DNA from: Przewalskia tangutica
Taxonomy: Eukaryota; Streptophyta; Magnoliopsida; Solanales; Solanaceae
Direction: 5' to 3'
NCBI GenBank assembly: GCA_029844215.1
Contig: CM056725.1
Coordinates: forward strand, 38,222,485 to 38,286,484
DNA length: 64,000 bases
Shown here: positions 23,983-34,801 of the stretch, one piece after another
How the letters are laid out: each line of letters begins with the position of its first letter
Numbering within the stretch: the stretch's first letter is position 1
Position numbers and translations under genes: made by a program
The notes under the pieces: generated by a model
Seen by the model: only the letters and a program-made list of their open reading frames with translations
Database searches by the model: none
Told to the model about the DNA's origin: nothing

Positions 23983-24701
23983 TGTCACGCCCAACCCAAG
24001 CTCAGGATCGTGCCCTACCTGGGCACCCTTCTACCTTAACAACACAAGTAAACTGCGGAAATTAAATAACACCCTTTTTTTTTTTAAAACCAACATACGT
24101 GCAAGGGCAAAACCGACAAGGCTGCCATGATAAACATACTCAAAGACACTATATTGTACATGAGTCCAATCCCACATATGAATACAGACCTCTAAGAGTT
24201 ATACTAAACTACGACGGGACAAGGCCCCGCTGCATCCATAATCGCATAAAAGCCTGCATCAAAGAACTTATACCAAAAGGATAAACTCCCAACGAAGGAG
24301 CTATCCAAAACTACGGCGGTCCTACACTGCCGATCACCAAATCAGACCTAAACATGCGGCATGAACGCAGTCCCCCCGAAGGAGGTCAGTACGAAGAATG
24401 TACCAAGTATGTGAAACAGTAAGTACAGTAATGAAATCATAACAGTCTAAACAAAACAGGAGACATGCATGATTGCTAACCTACAGTACACAACACATAA
24501 GCAGTCATAACAAGTCAGGGACGCATGCCCTCAAGTCATTTCTAAAATATAACCATGTGTCTCACGCCCATAATATCAATCATGCCCGTGGAATCCTTCC
24601 TCACTGCCGGCAGTCCATGATATAATATAACACCAATAGGCATACATGAACACCAAGTCCCACCTGTCCTAAAATGCATGCGTGCGAGTAGGAGAACGAG
24701 C

Positions 24702-25097
24702 AGGTGGTATAATGTCTTGGGGGTTTACCCCTCATTTATACTCTTACTCTGGAGAAGGTGGTAAAGCAGGGGGTATAATGTCTTGGGGGTTTACCCCTCA
24801 TTTATACTCTTACCCTGGAGAAGGTGGTAAAGCAGGGGGTATAATGTCTTGGGGGTTTACCCCTCATTTATACTCTTACCCTGGAGAAGGTGGTATAGCG
24901 TCTTGGGGGTTTACCCCTCACTTATACTCTTACCCTATCTCAACCGACCATCAAACAAAACAAGCAGGGGGTATAATGTCTTGGGGGTTTACCCCTCATT
25001 TATACTCTTACCCTGGAGAAGGTGGTATAGCGTCTTGGGGGTTTACCCCTCACTTATACTCTTACCCTATCTCAACCGACCATCAAACAAAACAAGC
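24702..25097 (+). repeat. Minisatellite with higher-order unit in element C LTR
   Basis: Six monomers begin at 24702, 24768, 24834, 24888, 24966 and 25020, giving spacings 66, 66, 54, 78, 54. The pair 24834-24965 is duplicated as 24966-25097, a 132-bp higher-order repeat. All spacings are multiples of three, so two + strand frames stay open (144 and 94 codons), antisense to the element. I do not call these genes. Confidence 0.85.
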
Positions 25098-25330
25098 ACT
25101 ACCATGTCTTTTATAAAAAATCCGGGAATTTAACCCAAGTACTACAAATAACGGAAGCATACCCGTGGAATCCCACATCACTGTCGGTACGTCCAAGTAA
25201 CTTACAACAAGACAACCGACCCTCCAACCGAGAGTCGCGGCAACGTAATAAAACATAATACTTGCACTCAAAGGCTATCACCAGCACACACAGGCAAGTT
25301 CATAACATCTATAGACTTTCATTTTATAAA

Positions 25331-25668
25331 CTCAAGGCACTTAGAGAATAATTCCCATTTAAACAAGCCAAAGTACTTATCAAGGCACACATAGAATAAT
25401 TCTCAATTAAACAAGCCAAAGTACTTATCAAGGCACACTTAGACTAATTCTCAATTAATCAAGACAAAGTACTTATCAAGGCACACTTAGAATAATTCTC
25501 AATTAATCAAGCCAAAGTACTTATCAAGGCACACTTAGACTAATTCTCAATTAATCAAGCCAAAGTACTTATCAAGGCACACTTAGACTAATTCTCAATT
25601 AATCAAGCCAAAGTACTTATCAAGGCACACTTAGACTAATTCTCAATTAATCAAGCCAAAGTACTACG
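25331..25668 (+). repeat. 48-bp tandem repeat in element C LTR
   Basis: About seven copies of a 48-bp AT-rich unit (motif ACTTATCAAGGCACACTTAG), with unit starts at 25375, 25423, 25471, 25519, 25567 and 25615. The last four are nearly identical. No other LTR in the window has this array; E, N1 and N3 carry a different sequence here. Confidence 0.9.
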
Positions 25669-27920
25669 TACGTACATTCTTTTCAAAATACTCATTTCTA
25701 TGTAAAACCCAAGATACTAACACCCGTAGTATCAAGGTGTGTCTATTTTTTTAAAGTAAGTTACTACACCTTTAGAAAACTCATTTCAAAGCTTGAAATC
25801 AAGTAACTTCAAATTTTCACAATCTAGGCAACTTATGCCCATTAATAAAAAATAGACAACTTTCTTAATCTTCCATAAAGCTGTTATAATCAACTTCCCA
25901 TAAAGCCGTTATAACCCTTTATGGTTTTAGACATATTCATTCATTTTTATAACCAAGAGACTTATACTTAAAACCAAGTATCACATACTTACAAATCAAG
26001 TTCTTAACTTTCCAAAATACTTCAAGTCTCTTAATATTTAGAAAACAAGTTTCTTCTCTTAAATCATGTCATTTCTCCTCTCTTAAAACAATTAAGTAAA
26101 TCACTCCTTTGACTCCCCTAAAGTCATTAAACGACCCTTAGGTTTTGGAACTAAGGCACTAGCCAAAAGATTTGGAAACCACTTCCTTTTCAAGACTCTA
26201 TGTACTTTAAGTAAAATACTTTCACTTTTAAGAATCCAACTTCACTAAGGCAATGGATTATACAACTTACAATTTAAGCATCAAAGTACAATCAAGGAAG
26301 TACATAGAACAAATTCTATTTTAGGCAATCCAAATACAACCAAGGAATGGATCATTTAAGGAGTAGGACATACTTTCTTTACCTTAAGGAATCATGCCAG
26401 AAGAGGAGATAGTTCACATACCTTTTCGGCTAAATCCACAAGCTAAGCCGAATACGCCGTACGTAGAATTGTCAACCTATAATGGTCACAACAAGACTAT
26501 CAACTTCTAGTCTCTAAAGTAGAATAATACTAAGTATACGGTCTCTAATTCTACGGAAAATCGGGCAGCACTTCCTTTGTTTCAACTCACTTTGCCACCT
26601 TTTTCAAGGTCGAATACAATAACCAACACGCCATATTTAAGGCTCAAAAATACAACCAAACAAAGGGGATTACATGCCTTACAATACGTGTAAAATTCCG
26701 CCCCACAATTAATACGAAGTAGTTCCAATATCAAGCCATTCTCGGCCAACAACATAACCAACAATTCAAAGTCTTTTCCAATCCTTTTCAAATTCCAAGT
26801 TCTAAGGTCTAACATGTTATATAGTCATAAACAACTTCCACAACTACAATTTCCTTCTTATACAACATGCGACGACTTAAACTAATAATCGACTTGAATT
26901 GTAATTTTAAGGCTAACATGCTAGTTTTCGGATTAGGGTTTCAATAGCCAATATACTTATCAAACTTCATACTATATAACTCATGCTTGCTATTATCCAT
27001 AGCTACTATGTTAAGTAACTTAATTGCTAAAACGACAAAATTTATACCTTTATAAGCCCTTAAAAGAAATCCAAGATTCAAAGTCGCGCCTTAGCAATTC
27101 TTAGCTCCTTTCCTTAAGTTCCAATCCACTCCAAGCACTCCTTAGAAGCCTATGAAGAACTCATCTTCAAGGTCCAACTTCAAAGTTGAAGAACTCCTCA
27201 AGTTTCCGCCTTGCGACTAATACAAAAACGTCGTTTTTCCGAAATCTTTCTATTGAGATATCCTTACAAAACCCTTAGGGACATTGGGTTAAAGTCTTGT
27301 GCACAAAGGATCAAAACTACAAAATTTTCTTGTGTGGGAAAGGGTGAACCCGAGAGGTCTCTTGCAAGAACAAAGGTTCTCTAAAATTTTCTAAGTGTAA
27401 AGTGCCAAGTCTTGCTACTAGTTGAGTATATAAAACACATTGGAGGGTCTATATTGTAACAATTGTGTGGCTTGGATGAAGATCACATGGATCAAGCCCA
27501 AGTGGCAAGTTGACAAGTCAACAATGTCATGCTAGCAAGACTAATCTTTTACCTTGGTCAATGACCATTCTACCCTTAAAACTTTTCGACCAAGACCAAG
27601 TGTGGGGGTGCCACGTGTCGCCCTCTCATTCGTCCATAAAAATTCCGTAATCCTCGTGGGCCCCACAAAACATAAAATTCCTCGGGTGGGCCCCACATGA
27701 CCAAATCCGTAAAAATAAATTTCCAAAATGTTAATAAGTTCCATACTCTTCAAAATATACATTTTGAGAATCCAATTCTCAACAACGAACATTTTTTTCC
27801 TTTCCGACGGCCGGAAGATTTTTCCGTCGGAAAAACAATTCTTCCTTTCGTACTAATTTCCAAGTCTTGTTTCCTTACGTAGATTCTCTTATACATGTCC
27901 TGGACTTACGGGGTGTAACA

Positions 27921-27955
27921 TTCTTCCCCCCTTAGAAATATTCATCCCCGAATGT
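27921..27955 (-). promoter_or_regulatory. Element C polypurine tract and inverted repeat
   Basis: TAAGGGGGGAAGAA on the - strand next to the 3' LTR at 27920. The adjoining inverted repeat is imperfect here (ATATTCAT / CGAATGTT). Confidence 0.8.
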
Positions 27956-28937
27956 TCTTAGTCGGTTGTCAAGATATACACACTCCGGCACAAACTCTAT
28001 ACTATGCCTATCAATCAAAACTGCACAAGACCAACGATGCCACACATGGCCACCGCATAACACACGTGAACCTAATAATGGACCTTCCGTCCGTGGTCCC
28101 TTCTCACAAAACTCGAAGGTTACTGTCTTATCACAAACAGGATCTTTAGAGGTTCCTTTCTTTCCTTACTTGTCATACTTTCTCGTACTTTCAAACTTAT
28201 CTAGTACACGTACAAAATCTCAAATATTGTTTCTGTTCTCCAATCCTTGGAGTTACTATCCAAACTTGGCCATATTGTTACTTACTTTCCCGTTAAGGCT
28301 CTTCTCGGTTCTTACAACCTGATTCCGATGGAACGCGTCCACAAACTCGTACAGCGATCAACTAGACTTGGGCCTTGCACCCTCGTGACGCTATCACATA
28401 GCGGGACCATTTCTAACGGACATCACCCCATTCCATACTACCGGCTGACCCGAAATGGGTCCATAACCCGACTCATCGTCACACTTAACTTCTCATTCTT
28501 AGTCTGAAATAAATCTTTCTCTTATCTCAAGGTACTTCTCACCCTATCCCCCTATTCACTAGAGGTTCGCCACATAGGTTCAAGTATTTCTACTGTACAA
28601 TCTTCCCTATTGGTCTTACACTGTTATGGGGCAATTACAACTTGTGAACTCTACACAACTATAGTCTCAGTTCACTTACCATTCTTGTCAACATTCTTAC
28701 TATTCACTTACTAATCAAAGTATTCCTACCTCTGGGGTTACTATCACTTACAACTGCTAGCAATAAAGGGAAAACATATACGCCAGGGCAAAATCTGAAT
28801 CTAACAATGCACGTATGATTCAAAAGAATCGACATATACCTGTAACCCCATGCGATGTCGCCTCCTGATCCTGCCTAGTAGTCACGTCATCTATGCGGTT
28901 CGAAGGACCGCCAGAACTATAAACTCCACCCTGACCT
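27956..28937 (-). other. Element C non-coding internal module
   Basis: About 980 bp between gag and the polypurine tract without a recognisable protein. It is homologous to 5970-6480 of element A (shared phrases such as ACTAGACTTGGG and CACCCTCGTGAC) and to the modules of E, N1, N2 and N3. The stem-loop seen in those is weak here (GGCTGA / near 28443-28470). Confidence 0.6.
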
Positions 28938-29671
28938 CTACCACGATCGCCGACATCCAACACCTCGCCTGGGGGACGCATACCGCGAGGGAAGGTAACC
29001 AACCATCGGCCTCATAGGCTGAGCCACCTCACCGGTGCTCTTTCTAAAAGGACATACCCTCCGAATATGGCCCAGACGGCCACAACAAAAACAAACACCT
29101 GTGCCATAACGACATTTCCCCGAATGACGCTTACCACATCTGATATACTGAGGAATAGGTGGCCTCGACCGAGAAAGTCCTCTGCTCCTCTGAGAACCTC
29201 GACCCCTGGAGCTCGGACCGGCTCCTAAATACCTTGTGGGATCAAATCTCCCACATGTGGGCGCGGGTATGTACCGGGTAGGTCGACGATATCTCACTTC
29301 ATTCGAGGCAGCTCGTCCAAAAAACTCACCGGGATAACCAACCGGTCTAGCCCTCTTACGCTGATCTCCGCGTTGGCCCTCTACCCTCTGTACACCTGTT
29401 TGTACTGGCCGAATAACCTCTTGCTGATGAAACTGTAGCACCGCTATCTTGGTCAATAACATAATTGCTTCCCTTATGACCCTATAGTCTTCTCCTAACT
29501 GAGAAACTGGAGGCTCTGGTGCTGGTGCCTCAAAACTCGCGCAGGTTAACTCGCCGATCGCGGAAAAACATCCGTATACCCAGGCATAAGCCCTATCAAC
29601 TCTCTGAGTCTGACTAGTAGCTCCTGCTACTCCTTTGCCCTTCTGGCGGCTGTGGCCCTCCTTGGAGGCAT
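28938..29671 (-). pseudogene. Element C gag lacking the capsid core
   Basis: An open - strand stretch of 250 codons covers 29690-28938, the longest in the window. It has a basic N-terminal region (RQKGKGVAGATSQTQRV), a short linker, an Arg/Gly-rich tail and an intact CCHC zinc knuckle CFCCGRLGHIRRVC (29093-29052). The capsid core that E has (DWFDSW.., VWDEFSGAFLAHFLPP, MDIARMQAY) is absent: sequence after the N-terminal region jumps to the region after MDIAR. The canonical start ATG (29671-29669, MPPRR..) is in another frame, so one frameshift also lies near the start. RNA binding may persist; particle formation would not. Confidence 0.75.
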
Positions 29672-29861
29672 AACTGTAACACAAAATCACATCAGAGAGG
29701 AATTATCTTACTAACACAGCTCTATGGCACAATCTTAGAGTGAGAAGAATAAAAACCAACTCCTAAATGTCCTGTAGCCTCCTGTTTTTGGGTGTGGCGC
29801 GCAACACACCGATAATCAAGACTCTACTAGACACGGTCTGTAGACATTCCGAGGACTGACT

Positions 29862-29873
29862 GCTCTGATACCA
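29862..29873 (-). promoter_or_regulatory. Element C primer-binding site
   Basis: TGGTATCAGAGC on the - strand. Its own LTR does not follow directly: E was inserted three to four bases away, and the 5' LTR of C resumes at 56536. Confidence 0.88.
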
Positions 29874-29877
29874 CTCT
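29873..29877. repeat. Target-site duplication of E, left
   Basis: ACTCT, matching 56532-56536. The last T of the right copy is also the first base of the C 5' LTR (TGTCACGCC). Confidence 0.88.
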
Positions 29878-30187
29878 TGTCACGACCCGATCCCAGGCCC
29901 GTGACTGGTGCCTTACCCCGGGCACCCTAGTGATACAACATCAGAGTAACCAGTGGAATATAAAACAAGACATGAAATAATATGAAGTGAGAAACAGTTT
30001 ATCTGAGAAAAGTTACCTTTCGGCATATATATATATATGAATAAACTTGAACAGTTACATCCTTTACAACCCTGCCCACAACAAGCATTTCTGCACTTCT
30101 AAGAATGTAATAACAACTATGACGGACAGGGCCCGCTGCACCACGAATGTACAAGAACCTACAACTCGTGGAAACATACCAAAAGAT

Positions 30188-30244
30188 AAGCCTCCGAGAA
30201 ACGGAGCTTCCAATACGCTGAATCGTGATCCTATGGCGAGGATC
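30188..30244 (-). ncRNA. Conserved U5 leader hairpins, E copy
   Basis: Two hairpins stand close together: AAGCCTCCG / CGGAGCTT (30188-30209, one bulge) and GATCCT / AGGATC (30227-30244, 6-nt loop). The same two occur in the LTRs of A, B, N1, N2 and N3. In C the first is GGATAAACTCC / GGAGCTATCC, a different but still paired outer stem. They would lie in the RNA leader 300-400 nt upstream of the primer site. Function is unknown. Confidence 0.5.
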
Positions 30245-30519
30245 AACAACCGATGTACCTCTACTGCGGCATGAACGCAACCCCAAGGAGGTCGATAACA
30301 GTACCAAGTATGTGAAATCGAAATATCAGAACGAAATCATAACAGTCTAAAATAAAACAGGAGACATGCATGATAGCAAAACTACAGTTCACAACATAAA
30401 AGCAGTCATGTCAAGTCAGGGACTCACGCCCTCAAAGTCATCCCTCATGCCCGTGGAACTCCTTCCTCACTGCCGGCAGTCTAGGTATAAATCGTGTGAT
30501 ACGTATAACATGTCTCGGC

Positions 30520-30896
30520 CCATCTCATGGACTCGGTGTCGGATCGTATGGAATACATTCCCGGTCCATCTCATGGACTCGGTATAGAATCGTGTGAAAT
30601 ACATTCCCGTTTCATCCCATGGACGCGGTGTCGTGTGAAATACATTCCCGGTCCATCCCATGGACGCGGTGTCGTGTGAAATACATTCCCGGTCCATCCC
30701 ATGGACACGGTGTCGTGTGAAATACATTCCCGGTCCATCCCATGGACATGGTGTCGTGTGAAATACATTCCCGGTCCATTCCATGGACACGGTGTCGTGT
30801 GAAATACATTCCCGGTCTATCCCATGGACACGGTGTCATGTGAAATACATTCCCGGTCCATCCCATGGACACGGTGTCGTGTGGAATACATTCTCG
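30520..30896 (+). repeat. 41-bp minisatellite in E 3' LTR
   Basis: Unit starts (ACATTCCCG) are at 30601, 30642, 30683, 30724, 30765, 30806, 30847 and 30888, exactly 41 bp apart, preceded by a 46-bp unit at 30555. Each carries a CCATGG. The 5' LTR has only about four copies. Confidence 0.92.
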
Positions 30897-32513
30897 ACCA
30901 TAACATTTAAACGCTCTTTTAAGACAGATTAAGATGATACCCTGCTTTCCTTTTAAATCAACTAAGGAAATATTATGCCTTCCTTTTTAAACCAAAACAC
31001 TTTCCCTTTTTAAAGTCAAGTAACAACATTCTTTTCCAAACGTTCAAGTTGCATAACTTCAAATATTCAAGTCTCTTATTTTCGAAAGATTTCATAGTTC
31101 ATAGTCTTAATCAAATAACGTAATCTCTTTCTAAACCAATTTAGTAACATATGTCTTATGTGAGCAGTTTATTCTTGTTTATAATGATCTTATTAAAGCA
31201 TCCATGATCTAGAAAAGGTAATACAATTTTGTCTTATCTTAGCTTCTATGCAGATGGAGGTTTCTACTGGTTTTAATATAATTAATTACTTGTTAATACA
31301 TTTTCCTTTATTAACGCTGCAGTGGTTCGTTCGATACTTATTCTCATTTCCGAAATCAGTAAAACATTATTCTTTAGAAACCAAGTACTCATTACTCACG
31401 AATGAGGTTTCACACTTTTTAACAAAATTCATATCAAGTCAATTAAGTCAAGTCTCTTATCTTTTAATATCAAGTCTCTTAACTTCTAAAATCAATAAAC
31501 CATTCTTTTACCTACATAAAGTCGTTATAACTAACTTCCCATAAAGCTATTATAACACTTTAGGTTTTAAACCAACCGAAACTCATTTAGCACATGTACG
31601 TCTACCGTACTACATAGTTTACAAAACATCATGCTAGAAAGGATAGGAAGAGGTTCACATACCTCGCGACGGTTATCGACAATTAGCAAAACGCTCCAAG
31701 TATTATAACCTTGCTAGCCTTTTCCATCCTTCAAGTAGAATACGCTACTCGTAGTACTTCAACCTATAATGGCCACAAAACGTCTATCAACTCATAGATC
31801 TCTTCGTAGAATATTCTACAGAAAATTCGGAAGCACCTCCTCCCCCGTAACCATATAAATCTCCTCCTCTACTCAGTTCGCTATCGTGCCAACAACTCCT
31901 GGGGATTACACGCCTAACCTGACGCGTACAAGTTGTCTCACAATGTTACAAGTCTCATCAGAATACAAATCCTATGTAATTACAGTTCAATTCTCTTTTT
32001 TAATATCCTTCTAGTATCTTCTACTCAAATCTAAACTACTATTATATGTAATTTCCAATTACAATAGAAGGGCAAGATTATTTACCTCGATAAGCCCAAA
32101 ATTATCCAAGTTAAAATGTCGATCCTGAACAACGTTTAGCTCCTATTCTGAACGCTCCAATTCGCTCCAAGAAACCCTTAGAAGTTCTACACAACTTCTA
32201 CTAATTACTTTATCCAACTATGAAGATTTTCCTTAGGGTTTCGTTTAGTGACTAAAGGAAGTATAGTAGTATTTTCCGGGCTTTTAGTATAGAGGTAACT
32301 TTGGAATACTACAAGGGATTTGGGCCAAGGTATTTTGGAATAACAACAATACTTGGAGAATATTTTTCAACCAATGGGGGGGGGGGGGTTTTTCGGCTAG
32401 AACAACTTGGAAGGGGGGGGAGATGGTGTTGGACCCGAGCTACACTAAGGGGGATCGGGATTTTGCCTTGGAATTTATCAAGTGAGGATGAAGAATAAGT
32501 CTTGCACTGAGGG

Positions 32514-32521
32514 TATTTATA
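32514..32521 (-). promoter_or_regulatory. E 3' LTR TATA box
   Basis: TATAAATA on the - strand (context CCCTATAAATACCC), about 410 nt inside the LTR start. Confidence 0.65.
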
Positions 32522-32929
32522 GGGAAACCAATGGTCAAGATCAAAGCAAATGGATGGATGAGATTTGGACAAGTGTTGTGTGGGTCCCACCTCAACCATC
32601 TACTACACAAATATCACAAAAATATCCTACCTAACCTTGACCAAATGTTTAAGGCCTTTAAAAGGCAAAAAACGTGCCATCCAAATCGTCCACTTTATCA
32701 CTTACTGAGGTGACACTTGTCGCCTCTCGTTGTCCAAAATATTTCATCTCTAAAAATCCGCAAAAATAAATTATTGAACACGCAAAATTCCCTTACAAGG
32801 TTCGTAAAATTTTTCGCCGGAAAAACAATCTTCTTCGCTAGTTGTGCACAATTTCGCCCTAATGCCTACTTAAGGCTTAAAATTTTAGACGTCGTCCTCA
32901 CGCATATACTGCGGAAATACGGTATAACA

Positions 32930-32962
32930 TTCTCCTCTTAGACACATTCGTCCCGAATGTTC
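32930..32962 (-). promoter_or_regulatory. Element E polypurine tract
   Basis: TAAGAGGAGAA on the - strand next to the 3' LTR, shorter than in its relatives. The adjoining inverted repeat ACATTCG / CGAATGT is kept. Confidence 0.75.
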
Positions 32963-34139
32963 CTTCTCAAGACGGATAACGATAAAGTTCCTTTTAACTT
33001 AAACAAGTTGCCAATGCCACACCTGGCCATAAAATAACACACGCGCAAATACTTAATCCAAGTCCACGAGAATTCACCTCTAGTATTACAAAAGCTCCCA
33101 CCCAAGGTCTAAAAGACATTCCCTTCGTACCTTTTTCTTCACAAAAGAAATGATCACTTCTATTCTCTTAACACATGTTCACTTCTTTCCTTACTCGCCG
33201 TACCCTCCTCGTACTCGAACTCTTCCTAATAAACTTACCACATTTCTGTTATTGCTTCAGTTTCCAAAATCTCAGGGTTACTATTTCCAACTTGGTCGTC
33301 ATTAACTGGGAACACTCTGGATGGATCTCCGATACTCTTTCGAAACATAGTAACCTGGGAGACCGGACGTACTGTCTCCTAAGTCGGACGGCAGTGCTAA
33401 CTTATAGGCGACCTGGCCTATTCTACAAACGATCTGAAAATGACCAAAGTACCTCGGGCTAAGTTTCCCCTGAAATCAAAACACCGGCCCGTAACCTATC
33501 CTCCAACTCCTTCAAGGCCATTCCCGGCTTTCACGTTCTGATTCTAGTCGAACACATCCGTGAACTCGTACGATGGCTACCTAAACCTGGGCCTTGCACC
33601 CTCGTGATCCTACCACCTGGCGGGACCACCTCGAACTGACCCCACCTCATTCCGGGCTGCGGGTTGACCCGCGAATGGTCCTCAACCCGACCCATAATCG
33701 CGCCAAACTCTTGTTCCCCGATACGGAATAATCTTACTAATTCACGTCATGAAAGCTACCACTTCCATCTCACACTACCCATGGACTTATCACACTAATA
33801 CACCCTAGGCATATAATTCACTCCGACAAGGATCATTTGCAAAATCCTTTACTCAAGACGGCCTTACCTCTAAGGTCTCCATCGTGAAATATTCTAAGGT
33901 TCACACTTTCCATGCCCCCATACTTATCCTTTCAACTAACCATGTTTTCTAACTCACAAATAACGCAACGCTATCCGTACATAGCACACACTAATAAGAT
34001 CATCATAACAAGCATACAAATCTCTAGGGGGTTAAGGATATACCTGTATCTACCGCTTCCCTCTAATCATAGGCCTGCCCTGTCGGGCGCATAGCTGTAG
34101 AAGGCGATGAACCTGCCACTAACCCGGTAGGCTGAGTCA
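32963..34139 (-). other. Element E non-coding internal module
   Basis: About 1.2 kb without a recognisable protein, colinear with the modules of N1 (16596-18336) and N3. It shows the empty site for the 89-bp insertion (near 33190) and the stem-loop GGGTTGA / TCAACCC at 33661-33688. Confidence 0.6.
33661..33688 (-). ncRNA. Predicted RNA stem-loop, E copy
   Basis: Arms GGGTTGA (33661-33667) and TCAACCC (33682-33688), 14-nt loop, as in N1. Same position relative to gag and the polypurine tract. Confidence 0.5.
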
Positions 34140-34403
34140 TTCTGCCAGCATCCTTCCTATAAGCACGCCGTCACATGGCCCTCGACGCCGCAGTGAAACA
34201 AGCACCGCAAAAAGATGACATTCCCGACGACGCCGCCACATCGTGCACACCGAGGGGACATGAATCCTGGCTAGAACCCATGTATATCTCAGAAACTAAG
34301 CCACCGAGCTCACCAGCCCCGAATACCGAACGCCCCAAGGCGCGAGGACCACTGCATCTTGGCGAGGTACATAACTAGCTCACACTGAGGCGTCCGCCGA
34401 AAG
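34140..34403 (-). pseudogene. Element E gag, C-terminal piece
   Basis: This is the end of E gag on the - strand, cut at 34403 by N2. A zinc-knuckle remnant near 34205-34170 reads C-F then, after a 2-nt shift, CGVEGHVTAC. The upstream part continues at 43512 beyond N2. Confidence 0.6.
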
Positions 34404-34793
34404 TGTTATACCGTATTTCCAGTATGTACGTGAGGCGCACGTATAAAATTTTAGCCTTAAAGACTAGACAAGGTTCGAATTTGTACACAAGTGCCAAAAG
34501 AGTCGTTTTCGACGAACGTTTCCACGTCTTTCGTAGGGAAAATTCGGCTATGTCATTTATAATTTTTGCGGATTTTTCCAGAGACGAAACATTTTGGACC
34601 AACGGAGGTGACATGTGTCACCCTCACATTGAAGGCTTGGACGGCAATTGGGACGATTTGGGGCTACTTTAGTTGGTAGGATATTTTGTGCAAGTTGTGT
34701 GGTAGATGGATAAGGTAGCACATGGCTAAATCTTGGCCTTACACTGCTATGCACTTGTCTTCATCTTGGCCATTGGTTGGCCTTCACTTGACC

Positions 34794-34801
34794 TATAAAT
34801 A
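34794..34801 (+). promoter_or_regulatory. N2 5' LTR TATA box
   Basis: TATAAATA in CCTATAAATACCCT, about 390 nt after the LTR start, downstream of the U3 palindrome. Confidence 0.68.

Larger units (their letters stand above)
23983..27920 (-). repeat. Element C, 3' LTR
   Basis: 3938 bp, the longest LTR in the window. It runs from TGTCACGCCCAACCC to ACGGGGTGTAACA. Two tandem arrays add to its length: the 54/66/78-bp array at 24702-25097 and the 48-bp array at 25331-25668. It has the GGTATGTG and ATAAAGCYGTTATAAC motifs of the other subfamilies, but lacks the block conserved in E, N1, N2, N3, N4 and N5. Confidence 0.88.
29878..32929 (-). repeat. Element E, 3' LTR
   Basis: 3052 bp from TGTCACGACCCGATCCC to TACGGTATAACA. 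It includes the U5 hairpin block (30105-30300), the 41-bp array, the conserved block (31140-31370), both splice-donor-like motifs and a run of G at 32376-32387. Confidence 0.9.

Noticed and set aside
24682..25133. Open + strand frames with a repeated peptide WGFTPHLYSYP (also near 7831-8034 and 57202-57552)
   Set aside because: They are antisense to the element and stay open only because repeat spacings (54, 66, 78) are multiples of three. In element B the period is 55 and the frame is lost, so there is no sign of selection for a protein.
30028..30040. TA-dinucleotide microsatellite
   Set aside because: Only about six or seven TA units in an AT-rich context; its length differs slightly in the other LTR and it has no evident role.
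30467..30872. Overlapping - strand open frames with repeats such as GPGMYFTRHRVHGMD
   Set aside because: They arise from translating the 41-bp minisatellite in several frames; all frames look equally open. No start context or homology supports a gene.
32376..32387. G runs (also 4862-4872, 22160-22171) as G-quadruplex elements
   Set aside because: They are single homopolymer runs without four separated tracts, and lengths vary between LTR pairs, so slippage or base-calling error is as likely.
29878..34403. A separate short element with unlike LTRs formed by C's 3' LTR and E's 3' LTR around the C internal region
   Set aside because: The C 5' LTR was found at 56536 with a shared ACTCT duplication, so E is an insertion and no chimeric element is needed.
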